A DNA stretch of 64,000 nucleotides from Cryptomeria japonica (GCF_030272615.1 NC_081413.1:24742501-24806500), one strand, 5' to 3'; positions 1 to 11,829 are shown, counted from the stretch's first letter. Notes: generated from the letters alone by a model not told the origin. Made by a program: numbers and translations.

Positions 1-582
1 AGATTTCAGAGTAATCCTAAGGAAAATCATGAATCAACAGTGAAAAGGATTTTTGGGTATCTACAAGGCACAATAAATCTTGGTTTATGGTATCCTAAAG
101 ATGAAAATTTTGATATATGTGCATACACATATGCTAATTGGGTAGGAGATGTAGATGACAGAAATGGAACCACCGGCGGAGCATTCTTTCTTGGTAGCAG
201 ATTGATTTCATGGTTGAGCAAGAAACAGAGTTGTACATCATTATCAACAACAGAATCATCAACAACTAATTGTACTCGAGTATTATGGACTAAGAAAATG
301 TTGAAGGACATAAAGGTAAAATGCAAACAACCTATAATCATTTACTATCATAATATGGCAGCAATTGATATATCCAAGAATCTGGTATTTCACTCTAAAA
401 CTAAACATGTTTCTATCAAATTCATTTTTCTAAAAGAGAATGTTGAAGCAAAAGAAGTGAAACTGGTCTATGTGAATAATAAAGAGCAGATTGCAGATAT
501 CTTTACTAAGCCTTTGCCTAAGGAAGCTTTTGAATATCTCATAGAGAAGCTTGGGGTAATACCCTCACTGGTAGGGACTTAG
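1..582 (+). pseudogene. Ty1/copia pol 3' end: RNase H domain (copy A)
   Basis: This is the C-terminal part of a copia polyprotein, the RNase H that degrades the RNA strand during reverse transcription. Frame 1 is open from the window edge to the stop at 580-582. Recognisable are AYTYANWVGDVDDRN (the first acidic block), FLGSRLISWLSKKQ, NMAAIDISKN, and the typical copia end KHVSIKFIFLKEN...IADIFTKPLP. It is damaged: the conserved ESEYVAA stretch, kept in the sister copy near 22470, is shortened here, and the Asp of the C-D-N block is His. The reading frame is otherwise nearly intact. The upstream domains are outside the window. Inactive as it stands. Confidence 0.9.
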
Positions 583-951
583 ATAGTTTAAGATTGGCAT
601 CAAACTAGCAGGAATTAACAAAGAAACTTTTTTTCGGCTTTGATTAAGGAGAGCTAGTTCTCAGGGGGAGTAGTTGGTTATAACAATTGGTATTTGTAAT
701 TAGTTCTATGAACTGTTTGTATCTATTTTTTTTATTGCTTTGGCATTTGATGTCAAAGGGGGAGAGATATCTATGGAAAAACACATTATCTTTTGGGAAG
801 AGATTATTTATTGGGGGAGAGATATTATGTATTTTGATTTCTGGTAATTGATCTCTTTAGGAGATTGTTGGTTTTTGGTTTTTGGCATTTCTGCTTTGGC
901 ACTTAGATGGTTTTTCCATTTTGTGTTGCCAACAATGCCAAAGGGGGAGAT
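583..951 (+). other. Copia 3' untranslated region with repeated polypurine tracts
   Basis: Between the pol stop and the 3' LTR lie four G-rich purine tracts (near 664, 756, 813 and 939), each of the form GGGGGAG. The last, AAAGGGGGAGAT, abuts the LTR start TGTTGG and is the likely primer site for plus-strand synthesis. Several tracts before the 3' LTR, and the phrase ATGCCAAAGGGGGAGATTG, are typical of the Sirevirus lineage of plant copia elements (family knowledge). No coding sequence is seen here. Confidence 0.7.
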
Positions 952-2026
952 TGTTGGTATTATGGATGTGGTGCATTGGTTTTGTCATTGATTTCAACAC
1001 TTGTCAACACTTATCAGCACTAGAGATCTTTGGTTAAATGTTCACCCCGGCATGTTCAGTGACTTATGCAGAGTCACTGGTATTTGGTTCACCGGTAGGT
1101 TATATTATTCACTAACACAAAGAATGATTTGTTATCATCTAGAGATCGCTTGGTTATGTCAAAGACATGGTTTGGACACTTGGTTTTGGTGATTTGGTTA
1201 TTGGTTTAATTGAGTTTGCATATTTTCTTTTATTGGCAAATTGGTCGAGCTTATGGACCGACATGCGTTATCTATTCTAGATCAGCACAACATGTTATGG
1301 AGATGATTTATTGATTGGTTATTATTGTAAATGCATTAAGCCGACATGATGGATCACATATTGATTCATTTGTAATTCATTTAATTGTAATATTCTTAGT
1401 GACCCGACCTACACATTTGGTCTTAGGTTTTTGTATATATGTAAGATCTCATTTGTGAGATTATGTAATGGTAGTGGAAGAGGAATGTAATAAGGTATAT
1501 GTGAATATAAGAAGAGCTACTCACGCAGACATCATTTGAAGATTCAAGGAAGTTATGAAGAAGACAATCAGATCTTAATCGGTACTGAATCCAAAATATG
1601 AAGATGCTACTTTAAGCAGTAGATCATCATTGGATTTAACCATCCAATTGTAGTCAGTGTGACTCTCATTTTGTGATTGACCAGTGAGCTCTAGGTAGTT
1701 GGCCTTTCTGCATGTGCAGACCCCATTTGTACACACATACTATCTACAGTAGTATCATCTGATTGTGGGTAAGGTTTCTCACCATCATTTTTCCCCTTAC
1801 AGGGTTTCCACATACAAACATCTGTGTTATGTGTTGTGGATGTTATTTGTCTTTCTCTTTCATGCATTAAACATTACCAGTATTGTTATTAACTGTTAAA
1901 CTGTCAACCAAAATTAAGTTTGGTTTACCAATATTATGCATCAAGTTTGATTAAGTTATATTTGGGTTGAAATTAATTGACAACTTTTTCACCCCCCCCC
2001 TCTCATTTTCCTCTGTGTCCTAATAG
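952..2026 (+). repeat. Copia 3' LTR (copy A)
   Basis: The LTR starts TGTTGGTATTATGG directly after the polypurine tract and runs to about 2026, after a C-run and a TCTCATTTTCCT tail. The sequence then switches to gypsy chromodomain code. The equivalent LTR in the sister block is 23186-24229. The exact 3' end is uncertain because no 5' LTR is in the window for comparison. No gene is seen inside. Confidence 0.72.
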
Positions 2027-2161
2027 ACTAGACAACAGGTCTACATGGAACACTTGGTCAAGTGGATGCATAAACTTGATTCTGAAGCGACCTGGGTCCT
2101 TGAATCAGACTTTGTTAAGTCAAGAATTGATCTTTCCTTGCTGTCGAGTGCAACCACTTGA
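2027..2161 (+). pseudogene. Gypsy chromodomain remnant cut by the copia insertion (copy A)
   Basis: Frame from 2027 to the TGA at 2159-2161 reads like the end of a chromovirus integrase: HLVKWMHKLDSEATW, then ESDF, ending SSATT. LVKW-x-SEATW is the core of gypsy chromodomains, which in chromoviruses help target insertion to heterochromatin (family knowledge). The N-terminal side is replaced by the copia LTR, so copia appears to have landed inside this domain. After the stop come a purine tract (AGGGGAAGTATGG) and LTR-A. The same junction exists at 24230-24366. Confidence 0.75.
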
Positions 2162-2186
2162 CTTCTTTGTTTTAGGGGAAGTATGG

Positions 2187-4408
2187 TGTAGGAGCACCTA
2201 AAGGTTGAAATTCCCCTAACCAATTTGGCTTATGAGACCTTCCAATGGTCATGTAAATACATAAGGACTGGCTCTAGTCCATTTGTATGGTTGTTTAATT
2301 GCAGTTTTTAAAATTTCTCTTATCGGCAAGACCTACCCGCGAGCGACAAGTCTTACCCCAATGAGTCCGCCAGAGTTTGGAGTCAGTGATTTTTTAGTGG
2401 CTAATATTCGCCAATTGGCTATTTTTTGAAATTTGGGAATCAAAATTTCGCTAATAAGTTTAACTTTTAAGGTGACCTAAATCGCCACATTTTTACACTT
2501 TTTCATTTTAGTGTTATTTAAATCCCTAGATAATTTATTTTATTAATTTTTTTTTACTCAAAAAATCGCGAAAAATATTTGACACATGATTGGATTGAAT
2601 TCACCAGCATTATATACCTTATTGTAGAAATCTAAATTAATTTTCCAATAATATATCATAATTATTAGTTACTTTAGGGTTATATCAACAACCACCATTG
2701 ATTTAAAATATAATTTAATGACCTTCATTGTATTCCATGAGGTAAATTGTACCTATAAGATGTAATGCTCATGGGGGCTGAAATTATTTTTGAATTGTTG
2801 ACCTTAATGAAAATCAATGGTCTAAAAGAAATTTTTGGTCACGTGAGTTTTACAAATTGTTGTTACATTTTATCTCCAAAAATACAAAGAGGGATATTAG
2901 ATTATTTTAAATTAATGGTAGAAACTAAATAAAGTAGTCTACCCCTTAAACTCATTAATGATTTCCACCTTCAGGCCTCTACTTTTCTATAAAAAACTAC
3001 ATTTTTAAATGAAAGGATTTGCAATAGTAATTAATGCATACTGTTATTATTTTCCAAGATTTGCCTTTCTACCAAAAAAAATTAATATAAAAAAATTCGC
3101 CACTAAAATTAAATTTTTTCTTTTAAAAAAGGAAAGATTCGCCAATAAAAGTTATTATTTTATTTGTTTAAAATTAAATATTTGCCATGATTTTATATAA
3201 TTTTTTAGAGGGTGTTTCTTAAAGTTATCATTGTTTGGAGTGGTTGTATTAGTATCAAAAGGAGAAGTTTCACGTTACCCCGATGATTAACTTGACCTAT
3301 ATTCGGACGATGATAGCGGATGATCCAATGGCTGTCTCTATATCGCGATGGGAAGATGATCGCCAGATAATCCTCACAACTTGGCGACAAAGCACGTGCA
3401 AAAGGAGGTGAGTTAATGACCGTGCAGGTTGAAGGCGGATCAACGGCAGTCGCTATACCGCAATGGAGAGATGCATGAAAGTTATTCCCCACGACTTGGC
3501 GACCAAGTGGTGGGACCCGATAAGAAAGCAGCTTAGGCGAGTTAACGGGTGAGCAAGTCCATGATGATCAAATGATTTTTTCTATACCACATGATGAAAA
3601 TACTCGCTAGTTATCCCACGCGAGATAGCAACTAGTCAGGTGGCGATCCAGTGGTAGGTTGGGTGGAGCCCAACTAGATGCACGGACAAACCATGAAGTA
3701 ACACCGTGGCGGAAGAGAGAGTAGTTCAGCTGAGATAAAGATTGAGCAGATCAAGGAAGATTGGACGATTGGGATTTCATCAGCTATCAGAGGAGTTGTC
3801 TATTGGTTCACAGGGAGATCGGAGCAACGCATTTGTGGTCTTACTGATAGCCGAAGGAGTAGAGACCGACTGCGGGTGTGCACTTGAACTAGAGTCCAGA
3901 AGGTAAACACTTGGACACTGAAGATGGTCTTGTTGGTGTTTATGAATATGAACTGGCCTGACTTCTTGGTGCATGTGGGGTATTGTGTTTCTCATCAATG
4001 CAAACTGTTGCAAACAGTTAAATTTTAAACCGTTGGTACAATTGCAAATAGAAATGGTTGGTAATGAGATTTATCTCATCCAATAGGAGGAGTTCCAAAT
4101 AGAGGATGTATGTATAAAAAGACCCAACGGGCATCTGTAAGGGGTGAATGGTTAATCATGGATCTTTGATCGTGGATTATTGATCGTTGTTTGTCGATTG
4201 CCTCGAAGAACACATTTTATTTTTCTGAAATGTAATAGAGAAGTCCATTGTCTAGTTTTCAATTAGAGTTTCATTTATGTTCATTTCATGTAAGTTGTTA
4301 ATGTAACTATTTCATTTCTCTATTCTATGATTTGCTAGTTTGAACCCGTGAATAAATTCGGGATCTATAAATAAAGTCTTCCTTTTCAGTTTTTGTTCCC
4401 TGTTTGCA
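2187..4408 (+). repeat. Gypsy LTR-A, copy A, split by a hAT-like insertion
   Basis: It begins TGTAGGAGCACC right after the purine tract of the preceding chromodomain remnant, so it is the 3' LTR of that gypsy element. Without the insertion at 2384-3233 it is about 1.37 kb, like copy B (24392-25763). A TATA box (TATAAAAA at 4113-4120) and an AATAAA signal near 4370 give the expected U3-R-U5 order. The upstream part holds three imperfect repeats of about 100-120 bases (near 3305, 3430 and 3565). The 3' limit (near TTTGCA at 4408) is approximate; no clear primer binding site follows. Confidence 0.65.
2376..3241 (+). mobile_element. Non-autonomous hAT-like DNA transposon with 8-base TSD
   Basis: The sister block lacks this sequence, so the insertion can be read directly. 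TTTGGAGT occurs at 2376-2383 and again at 3234-3241, as an 8-base target duplication. The element between (2384-3233, 850 bases) starts CAGTGAT and ends ATCATTG, i.e. short terminal inverted repeats CAGTGAT/CAATGAT. A subterminal motif TTTTAGTGGC[TG]AAT appears near the left end and inverted near 3096-3110, and ATTCGCCA-type copies recur at both ends. The 8-base duplication and CA-starting ends fit hAT (family knowledge). It is AT-rich and has no transposase. Confidence 0.7.
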
Positions 4409-4945
4409 ATAATCAAATGGCTCTGACTTGAAACTCCACAAGATCTTTGGAGATTGTCAAGCAGAGCCAGAAATGTATAGTAGCTTTTCATTTGAGAGAG
4501 ACCAGGAAATGGCAATCGCCATTTCTGCATACTAAGCCTAGGCAAGCTTGGTGATAGTCTGACTAGGTATCAGTAATTTGAAGGAGATAACTTATAGGGG
4601 AAGGAAGCTCCTAAGAACTAGGAAAATATCCAGAAGGCTACAAGCCTGAAAATGAGACATTGTGTAACCATAGGGAAAAGATTGCTAAATCAAACTAGAT
4701 GGGTGGTTTTGCAAAAAGAGAGTGAATGTGTGTCTGTCCTAAACCCCTGCAAGGATTTAGAGAAAAAAGCTTACTTTGTGAGCTTGAGGAATGTGAGATA
4801 AGAAAAAAAATGGTAAGGAAGCCCTTAGAAGTCTAGAAGGGTAGACTAGGAACCCGGAAAGGGATAGAAGGAAACCATCAGAGAAACCAAATTAATGGAA
4901 AACTAGGTTGCCTCCCTACCATCAGAGATACCCCAAGCACAAGAG
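4409..4945 (+). other. Gypsy leader region without gag (copy A)
   Basis: About 540 bases follow LTR-A with no recognisable gag matrix/capsid code and no CCHC knuckle. Stops occur in all frames. The sister region is 25764-26282. The protease code begins at its end. Gag has therefore been deleted, or was never present in the ancestor of both blocks. Confidence 0.5.
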
Positions 4946-7900
4946 CCACCACATAGGAAAACTTTATTTAGCACAACTTGTAAGTCACATGAAAAAATTT
5001 GTAAGGTGATTGTGGATTAAGGTGCCACAGAGAATATTGTCTCGGTTGAAATGGTGGATAAGTTCAAACTGAAAAGATTGCCTCATCTCACTCCCTATAA
5101 GGTATCATGGCTCAACCGGGGTCAACATGTCTTAGTTGATGAACAAGCATGGGTGGAATTTGAAATTGGTGAATAAAAAGACAAACTTATATGTGACATA
5201 TTTCCTGTGGATGCTTGTCATCTTCTTTTGGGCCATCCATGGCAATATGATGTGAAAGCCTATCATGATGGAGAAAAGAATAGTTACCTCATCACCAAGA
5301 ATGGTAAGAACTTGTATCAAATGGATCCATTACCTGATCCAAAGGAGGAAAAACAAGTAGGGTCAAGTATTATGTTGATGAGTGGAAAATATTTCCTTAA
5401 AGTGTTAAAACAAGAAGGTAATCAGGGTCATGTTATAGTGTTAAAGCCTAAAGTTGAAGCTAAGGCAGATCCAATGAGTGAAGTCCCTCAAGAAGTGCAA
5501 GGATTAAAGAAGCAATATGCAGAGGTAATAGGAGATTATGTTCCCAATTCTTTGCCTCCAATGCAGGATGTTAATCACCAAATAGACTTGATACTAGGGG
5601 CAAATCTACCTAACAAAGCTGCTTACAAGATGACACCTAGCCAAAATGAGGAGATTGCCAAACAAGTGCAAGAACTCTTAGACAAAGGGTTTATTAAAAA
5701 GAGTTTGAATCCTTGTGTTGTTCCCACTGTTATAGTGCCTAAAAAGGGAGGAAAATGGAGGATGTGCACTGACTCAAGAGCAATTAATAAGATCACCATA
5801 AGATACCAGTTTTTAATGCCAAGGATAGACGACCTATTGGACAATCTAGGTGGAGCACACTACTTCACAAAGGTGGACTTGAAATCTGGTTATCATCAAA
5901 AAAGAATTAGACTTGGTGATGAATGGAAGACAACATTTAGAACTCATGCAGTCCTATATGAGTGGTTGGTGATGCCTTTTACCCTCACCAATGCACCTAG
6001 TACCTTTCAAAGGCTCATGAATGAAGTCTTAGTTGAGTTTATTAGCAAATTTGTTATTATACATCTTGATGACATTTTGGTCTTCAGCAGGTCCAAGGAG
6101 GAACACCTTAAGCATGTGGAGATGGTCTTGAAGAAGTTGAAGGAGGCTCAACTTAAAATCAACCTTGGAAAATGTGAGTTCTTAAAAACAGAGTTAGTTT
6201 ACCTTGGTTTTGTCATTTCACAAGGTTATTTAAAGATTGATCCAAGTAAAGTAGAGGCAATACTTAATTGGCCTACACCTAGGAGCATAAGTGATGTTAG
6301 AAGTTTTCATGGAATGGCATCTTTTTATAGGTAGTTTGTGAGAAAATTTAGCCATGTTGGTGCTCCTATACTTAATACCATTAAATGAGGGATTAAATCT
6401 CAATTTAAGTGGATAGAAGAAGACAATAAGGGATTTGAATTGTTGAAAGAAGATAGAAGAGTTTCCAACACTTAGATTGCCTGATTTAAGTCAGTTGTTT
6501 AAAGTAGAGTGTGATGCTATCCAAAGGGAAATAGGGATTGTTTTGAGTCAAGAAGCTCATCCTATCAAATTCTTTTCAGAGAAACTGAATGAAGGCAAGC
6601 AAACATACTCCACATATGATTTGGAGTTGTATTCCATGGTGTAAGCATTGAAGAAGTGGCACCATTACTTGCTACCCAAAGATTTTTTAGTTTACACTGA
6701 CAACCATATTCTCAGTTTCCTTAATGGGTAAGAGAAATTGAATCAAAGACACCTAAAGTGGATTGAATACTTACAATCCTACACCTTCACTATTATGCAC
6801 AAAAAGGGCACTACAAACAAGGTAGATAATGCATTAAGTAGGAGATTCATGACTATGTAGGAGATACAATTGCAAAGTGTGGGATTAACTGAGTTAAAGA
6901 CCTCTACAAGCATGATAAAGACTTTGCCAAGATATATGTTATTTGTTCTGATTTTTCTAACACCTCACATGTTTCTTATTTAGAGTATATGAGACAAGAG
7001 GGTTTATTGTTCAAAGGACACCTTCTTTGCATTCCCCAATGTTCTATGAGACAAAACATTATCCAAGAAAAGCATCAAGGAGGTCTAGGAGGTCATTTTG
7101 GCATAGATAAAACTATGGAGTAGGTTAGTAGGTTTTACCATTGGCCCAAGTTGCAATAAAAAGTGAGAAGGTTTGTAGAACAATATGCAATTTTCCAAAG
7201 AGAAAAAGGTTCATCAAGTAATGCAGGTCTGTACCAACCTTTGTTCATACCTTAGAGGCCTTGGGAATGTTTCACCACAGATTTTGTGTTAGGCTTACCA
7301 AGAACTCCAAGGGGATTTGACAGTGTGTATGTAGTGGTTGATAGGTTTAGCAAGATGACACATTTTATACCTTGCAAAAGCACCAATGATGCCACCTACA
7401 TTGCAGGATTCTTCTTCAAAGAGATAGTTAGAATTCATGGCCTTCCAATCAGCATAGTCAGTGATACAGATGTAAAGTTCTTAAGCCACTTTTGGAGAAC
7501 ACTTTGGAGAAAGTTGGGCCCCAAATTATCTTTTTCATCTACCTACCATCCTTAATCAGATGGTCAGACAGAGGTAGTAAATAGATCCTTAGGTAATCTA
7601 TTAAGATGCCTCACCAAACAACATGGGCAGACTTAGGATTTGGTAATCAGCTTGGTAGAATATGCATACAATGACTCATTTAACCAAAGTACAGGTAAAA
7701 GTCCCTTTCAAATAGTGTATGGTTTTCATCCTAGGGAAATACTAGAGCTCAAGGATCTCAGTTCTATGACACCTAGGAGTGCACAAGGTGAGAAATTTGT
7801 AGAAGGAATCAAAGAAGTGCATGATAAGGTAAGATAGACCTTACAACAAAAGTCCGAGCAGTATAAGATGAATGCTGATAAAAGAAGAAGGAATGTGCAA

Positions 7901-8356
7901 TTTAAGATTGGAGATTTGGTCCTAGCATACCTAAGGAAAGCAAGACTTCCAAAAGGACAGCCTACTAAGCTATTGATGATGAAGATTGAGCCACTCAAGG
8001 TGGTGCATAAATATGGTCAGAATGCATATGAAGTTGAACTCCCTCCCACCTTGGTTATTTCTTCTATCTTTAATGTATGTGATCTCTATCCATACAAGGG
8101 AGAATCACAAACACATCAGTTGGACACCTCATCATAGGGTACTAAAGATTGGTTGAGTGATTTGCCACCAAGCCAACCAATCAAGTTTGAAAGTATCTTG
8201 GACACCAAGGTAATAAAGAAGACAAGGAAAGGTGTATACAAGCATTATCTTGTAAAGTGGGTAGGGTTACCTGAATCAGATGCTATGTGGATGTCAGAAT
8301 CAGATATACTTCGGCATGGTGTGGAAATTGCAGACCTTTTAACTCAAGGGACTTGA
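4946..8356 (+). pseudogene. Ty3/gypsy chromovirus pol: PR-RT-RNase H-integrase-chromodomain (copy A)
   Basis: Domain order on the plus strand: protease remnant (ENIVSVEMVDKF, then LLLGHPWQYDVKAYHD), then an open RT stretch 5207-6331 with [29 protein letters not shown] and the catalytic box as HLDD (6062-6073; normally YLDD). RNase H follows at about 6480-6840, broken by stops. The integrase zinc region is near 7080-7200 and the core at 7286-7620 ([24 protein letters not shown]). The C-terminal module is at 7868-8137, and the chromodomain at 8188-8350 (YLVKWVGLPESDAMW). The TAG, TAA and frameshift breaks and the missing protease Asp-Ser-Gly (VDXGA, stop at X) show it is dead. It ends 25 bases before LTR-B. 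Confidence 0.92.
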
Positions 8357-8380
8357 GTTCTTTGTCATAGGGGAGTATGG

Positions 8381-10045
8381 TGCAGGGAACCTATCACTCC
8401 ATGCAAATTTTGGTGTGTTCTTGAATATTTTTATGTTTCTTTTATGTTGTAATAAGTGGACCAACCATTTGGAACTTAATGAAGTCATGGTTGAGTTGTC
8501 CAAGCTTTCGTTGTATTCAGGATGTTGTTCACATGTGCACTACTCTAAGAACCGAGTAATCATGTAATAAGGGTGAAATGCATTGTTTTCGGTCTCCTAG
8601 AATGCATGGAGGGTCTTTAGAGCCTTGGAGTACACTTGAGTGCAAGTTTACATTCTAAGAATAAAAAAAGATGTAAAAATGCTAAGCAACATTTGCAACA
8701 TTGAAAAAGTTGCACTTTTTGTTGTTGCTGGTGAATAAGTTGGTTCTAGCCAGTTGAATCATGATGTTATAAGAAGAAGAAAAAATCATTGTATGGGTTA
8801 GAAGAATTGGAATGCAAAGCAAGTTTTGTTTGTAAGCAAAAACCTTGTTTTTACACTGTTTTCATTGTTTTTCTTTGTTTTTGTTGTGTTGTATGGTCCA
8901 ATACGGACTTTTCAGAGGATCCTACTTACAAGGAGTGGAGGATTGGTGAATCTACTCTCAAACAAGGTAGATTTCAAGGTCTGATTGTGTCTGGTTGTAG
9001 AGATTCAAGCCATTCTTTGTGACTAGGTGCAAAACCCTTGTAAGCTAGGGTTTAAGAAAGAAATGGCTCTAACCGGAGCATCCACTGATGGCACTAGTTG
9101 AATTTTGTGGAATGCTAGGTTAGGGTCTATAAATATTTTTAGTGTGAGTTTTGTAGCTTTGCAGACCTATTTAGTGGTTTTACAATGATACCCTAAGCTC
9201 ACAACTAGGAGTTGGTGAGACTAGGACAACAAAAGATGTGCATTTTCAGAGCACACATGGATTGGTAGAATAGAAGTGGATACATGTTTGAAGACCTAAT
9301 TGAATTCCATTTGAGAATACATGATTGGTTTTTTCAAAGGTTTTGATTGGTGAAGCCTTGTAAGGCCAAGTTTGTAAGTCACTCGGGTAGGCCTAAAACC
9401 CTTGAAAATAGGACTGTTTTTGAAACCCCATGTGTACGGAGTAACCAGATGGAATTTTGCAATATTGTATGTAACTAGGAAAAGGGTACTCATAAATGTA
9501 ATTTATTTGGGGCATTGTGTGGGTAGATGTGAAACTAAGCCCTAAAAACCGTAATAGGAGAGCTAATTGAACTAGGCCTGTTTGGAGCCCGCTATAGCCA
9601 AGGTGATCATGGGAAGGCTTGAAAATGAGTTTAAAGGTGACCAAAACATTAGAAGACACCAAATACACTGTTTAAATTCATTTTACACCCATGGAACAAA
9701 TTTGTAGAGGTTGTTGGAGCATTAGGAAGGTGTGATAGGGATTGAGGTGGAATCCTCAATAAGAAGAGCTGTTGTAAAAACTTGTGGCTATACCTTGGAG
9801 GAAAGATAAAGTGGACTAGGCCTTTGAGGTCTAAGTAGTAGAACCCTTACCAAGTACCATTTGGATGGGCTTGAGTAGTTAGTAGGTTGGAGAGAACAAG
9901 AAAAACAACTATGTGATTTGGATCAACTCCAAGAATCTCTACATCAATATGGTCCAAAGCAATTAGGGCTGAATTTTCCTTTCTCCTCAAGTAAGGAATT
10001 CACATTGCATTGGTTCTCATAAAGGACTAAACTACCTACTAAAAA
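8381..10045 (+). repeat. Gypsy LTR-B (copy A)
   Basis: It starts TGCAGGGAACC after the purine tract AGGGGAGTATGG that follows the chromodomain stop, so it is the 3' LTR belonging to the pol at 4946-8356. It matches 29810-30886 in the sister block and then continues alone to about 10045, where minus-strand Tat integrase begins. It differs in sequence from LTR-A upstream, so the two cannot be the paired LTRs of one ordinary element. No gene is seen. Confidence 0.65.
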
Positions 10046-10897
10046 GGAATGTTAAATAACCTTATCATTGTAGCTTCGTTGCAAAGTTTTATGATATGGT
10101 TGAATATGCTCGAGGGTATTTATATGCCGTTCATCGAGCATCTCGAGTTGTTGAAGTCTTTTCTCTCTATAGGAATCATCATCCACTATACCCCTAAGAA
10201 AAACTCTCAAAGAAGGAATTTCTAATGCCAAAGGCATAATGGCATCAGCACCATAAACAAGATTATAAGAGTACAACCCGTAGCAACACGTACACTTGTG
10301 CGATAGGCCCAAAGAGAATAGGTTAATTGAGTGTGCCAATCATTACCATTCCTGTTTACAATCTTTTGAAGAATTTTTTCCATTATCCTATTAGAAGACT
10401 CAGCTTGACTATTTGATAGAGGATAATAAGGTGTAGAAAATTTATGTTGAATATGATATTTCTCGAGAAACTACTTCACATCCTTATTTTTGAATGGCAT
10501 TCCATTATCCGAAACTAAGGCAAAAGGTATCGCGAATCGGGAAATTATGTTTTCCAAATGGAATTGACAAGTTACTTCAACGATAGTAGATCAAAGAGGA
10601 ATGACTTCCACCCACTTCGTAAAGTAATCAGTGGCAGTTATGATGAAGGTATGTTCTTAAGATGAAGGAGGAGATATTTTACCAATGAGATCCAAACCCC
10701 ATGTAGAAAAGGGCCAAGATGCCACTTGAGATTGAAGTTCTTGGGCAGGGGCATGGATCAAAATGCTATGTTGATGACATTGATGACATTTTTTAACAAA
10801 TGCAAAGGAATCCTTTTTGATGGTTTTCCAAACATATCTCATTCCAAACAATCTCCAAACTAAAGATCTAACCCCAAAATGTCCCCCACAAGCAACT
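10046..10897 (-). pseudogene. Tat/Ogre-like gypsy integrase fragment
   Basis: Minus strand, from 10897 downward: zinc-binding start (CGGHFG ... FVKKCHQCHQHS), then catalytic core start (WPFSTWGLDLIGKISPP; FTKWVEVIPL), VSDNGMPF, and a C-terminal part with NLVYGADAIMPLALEIPSLR and a basic tail near 10052. The first catalytic Asp (LDLIG), the second (VSDNG) and the Glu region (SQAESSNRI) can be found across several stops and frame changes. YGxxAxxPxExxxPSLR is typical of Tat-type gypsy integrases. Both edges are abrupt: LTR-B on the left and copia gag on the right. It may be the other half of the element at 30887-36244. Confidence 0.8.
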
Positions 10898-11194
10898 AAC
10901 TATTTCAAGAAGGACAATCTGAAGCTTGATGGAACTAACTATGGTATATGGAAGATCAAAATTGAGACACATATGAATTGCATTAGAAGAGATATATGGG
11001 ATGTTACAAAGAATGGCTATGTTGGTCCTACACAGAGTCAAACTAATCCACCAAACTTGGCTAAAGATGAAGAGAATGATTGCAAAGCAAGAGAAGCACT
11101 TTTGAGCGCATTGTCAGATCAGCAAATCATGGGATTATAAGACCGATCTACTGCTAAAGCTATTTGGGACAAATTGGAGACATTGAATGAAAAC
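10898..11194 (+). pseudogene. Ty1/copia gag N-terminal fragment
   Basis: This reads YFKKDNLKLDGTNYGIWKIK, then DIWDVTKNGY and EALLSALSDQQIMGL, then a TAA stop and AIWDKLETLNE. It is the start of a copia Gag, the nucleocapsid precursor, in the UBN2-type family. The Gag start codon and the 5' LTR are missing: the frame comes straight out of the minus-strand gypsy integrase at about 10898. The fragment ends at the CACTA terminus at 11195. The middle of Gag and its zinc knuckle are absent when copia resumes at 19573. Confidence 0.8.
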
Positions 11195-11222
11195 TTCTAG
11201 TACATTTGGGTCAAGATTTCGA
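11195..11222 (+). repeat. CACTA left terminal inverted repeat
   Basis: TTCTAGTACATTTGGGTCAA, followed by GATTTCGATGG, aligns with the inverted right end at 19545-19572, with the expected CAC start mutated to TTC and one base missing. Loss of the CAC start would probably weaken transposition (inference). Confidence 0.75.
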
Positions 11223-11829
11223 TGGCCAATCATCGGATTTCCAACCACATTTCGTCACACTACTAACAAAAACGACCGTCGAAAACTTTGTGTCGGAAGT
11301 TCCGACTATCCTCGTGGTCATCACAATTTTGATATTACCCCAACCTTTCCGACGGCCACCATGCATGCTCATTCCCCGAATGAATACCATTGCCATCTCG
11401 GTCTATCATCGAAATTCCAACACCAAAGTATAAAATTCCGACAGAGGAGTGCCGTCAGATGCATAGCATCCTTGTTAGGTGTTTTATTGGTGGTCATCAG
11501 GAATTCGACAACGAGAGATGATGTGGGTCGAACGGCTTTGCCGTCGGTGCATGAAAGAATTGAACGAGTTCTACTTTTAAAAATTACATGAAACATTTTT
11601 AATTTATTTGATTCAGTGTTATTTGCAAAAAATGATTATCAATGATGTTTCCTTTCTCCAAGAATTGTCTAGGACCTTTCCGTCAGATAATATGTAACAT
11701 CGAATGACTAAATTTTTTCTTTACAATTGCTTATTTAATTTAAGTATTATCTCAGCATGAATTAAAATTTATATCTGTACGGAAGTAGAACATACAAGTT
11801 GAAGAGTCTCTTGCATGCAAATTTCCTAA

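Larger units (their letters stand above)
1..9470 (+). repeat. Segmental duplication, copy A (nested retrotransposon block)
   Basis: Seen: position 1 onward matches 22223 onward, and the match continues to about 9470 / 30886. The offset is 22222 bases at the start and about 21428 at the end; the change is mostly explained by the hAT-like insertion in copy A (2384-3233). Both copies share the same internal junctions: copia 3' LTR into gypsy chromodomain, LTR-A into a gag-less gypsy pol, and pol into LTR-B. Shared junctions mean the nested structure existed before it was copied, so this is not two independent insertions. By eye roughly nine bases in ten agree. Copy A also lacks about 70 bases near 4935 that copy B keeps. 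The left edge lies outside the window. Confidence 0.88.
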
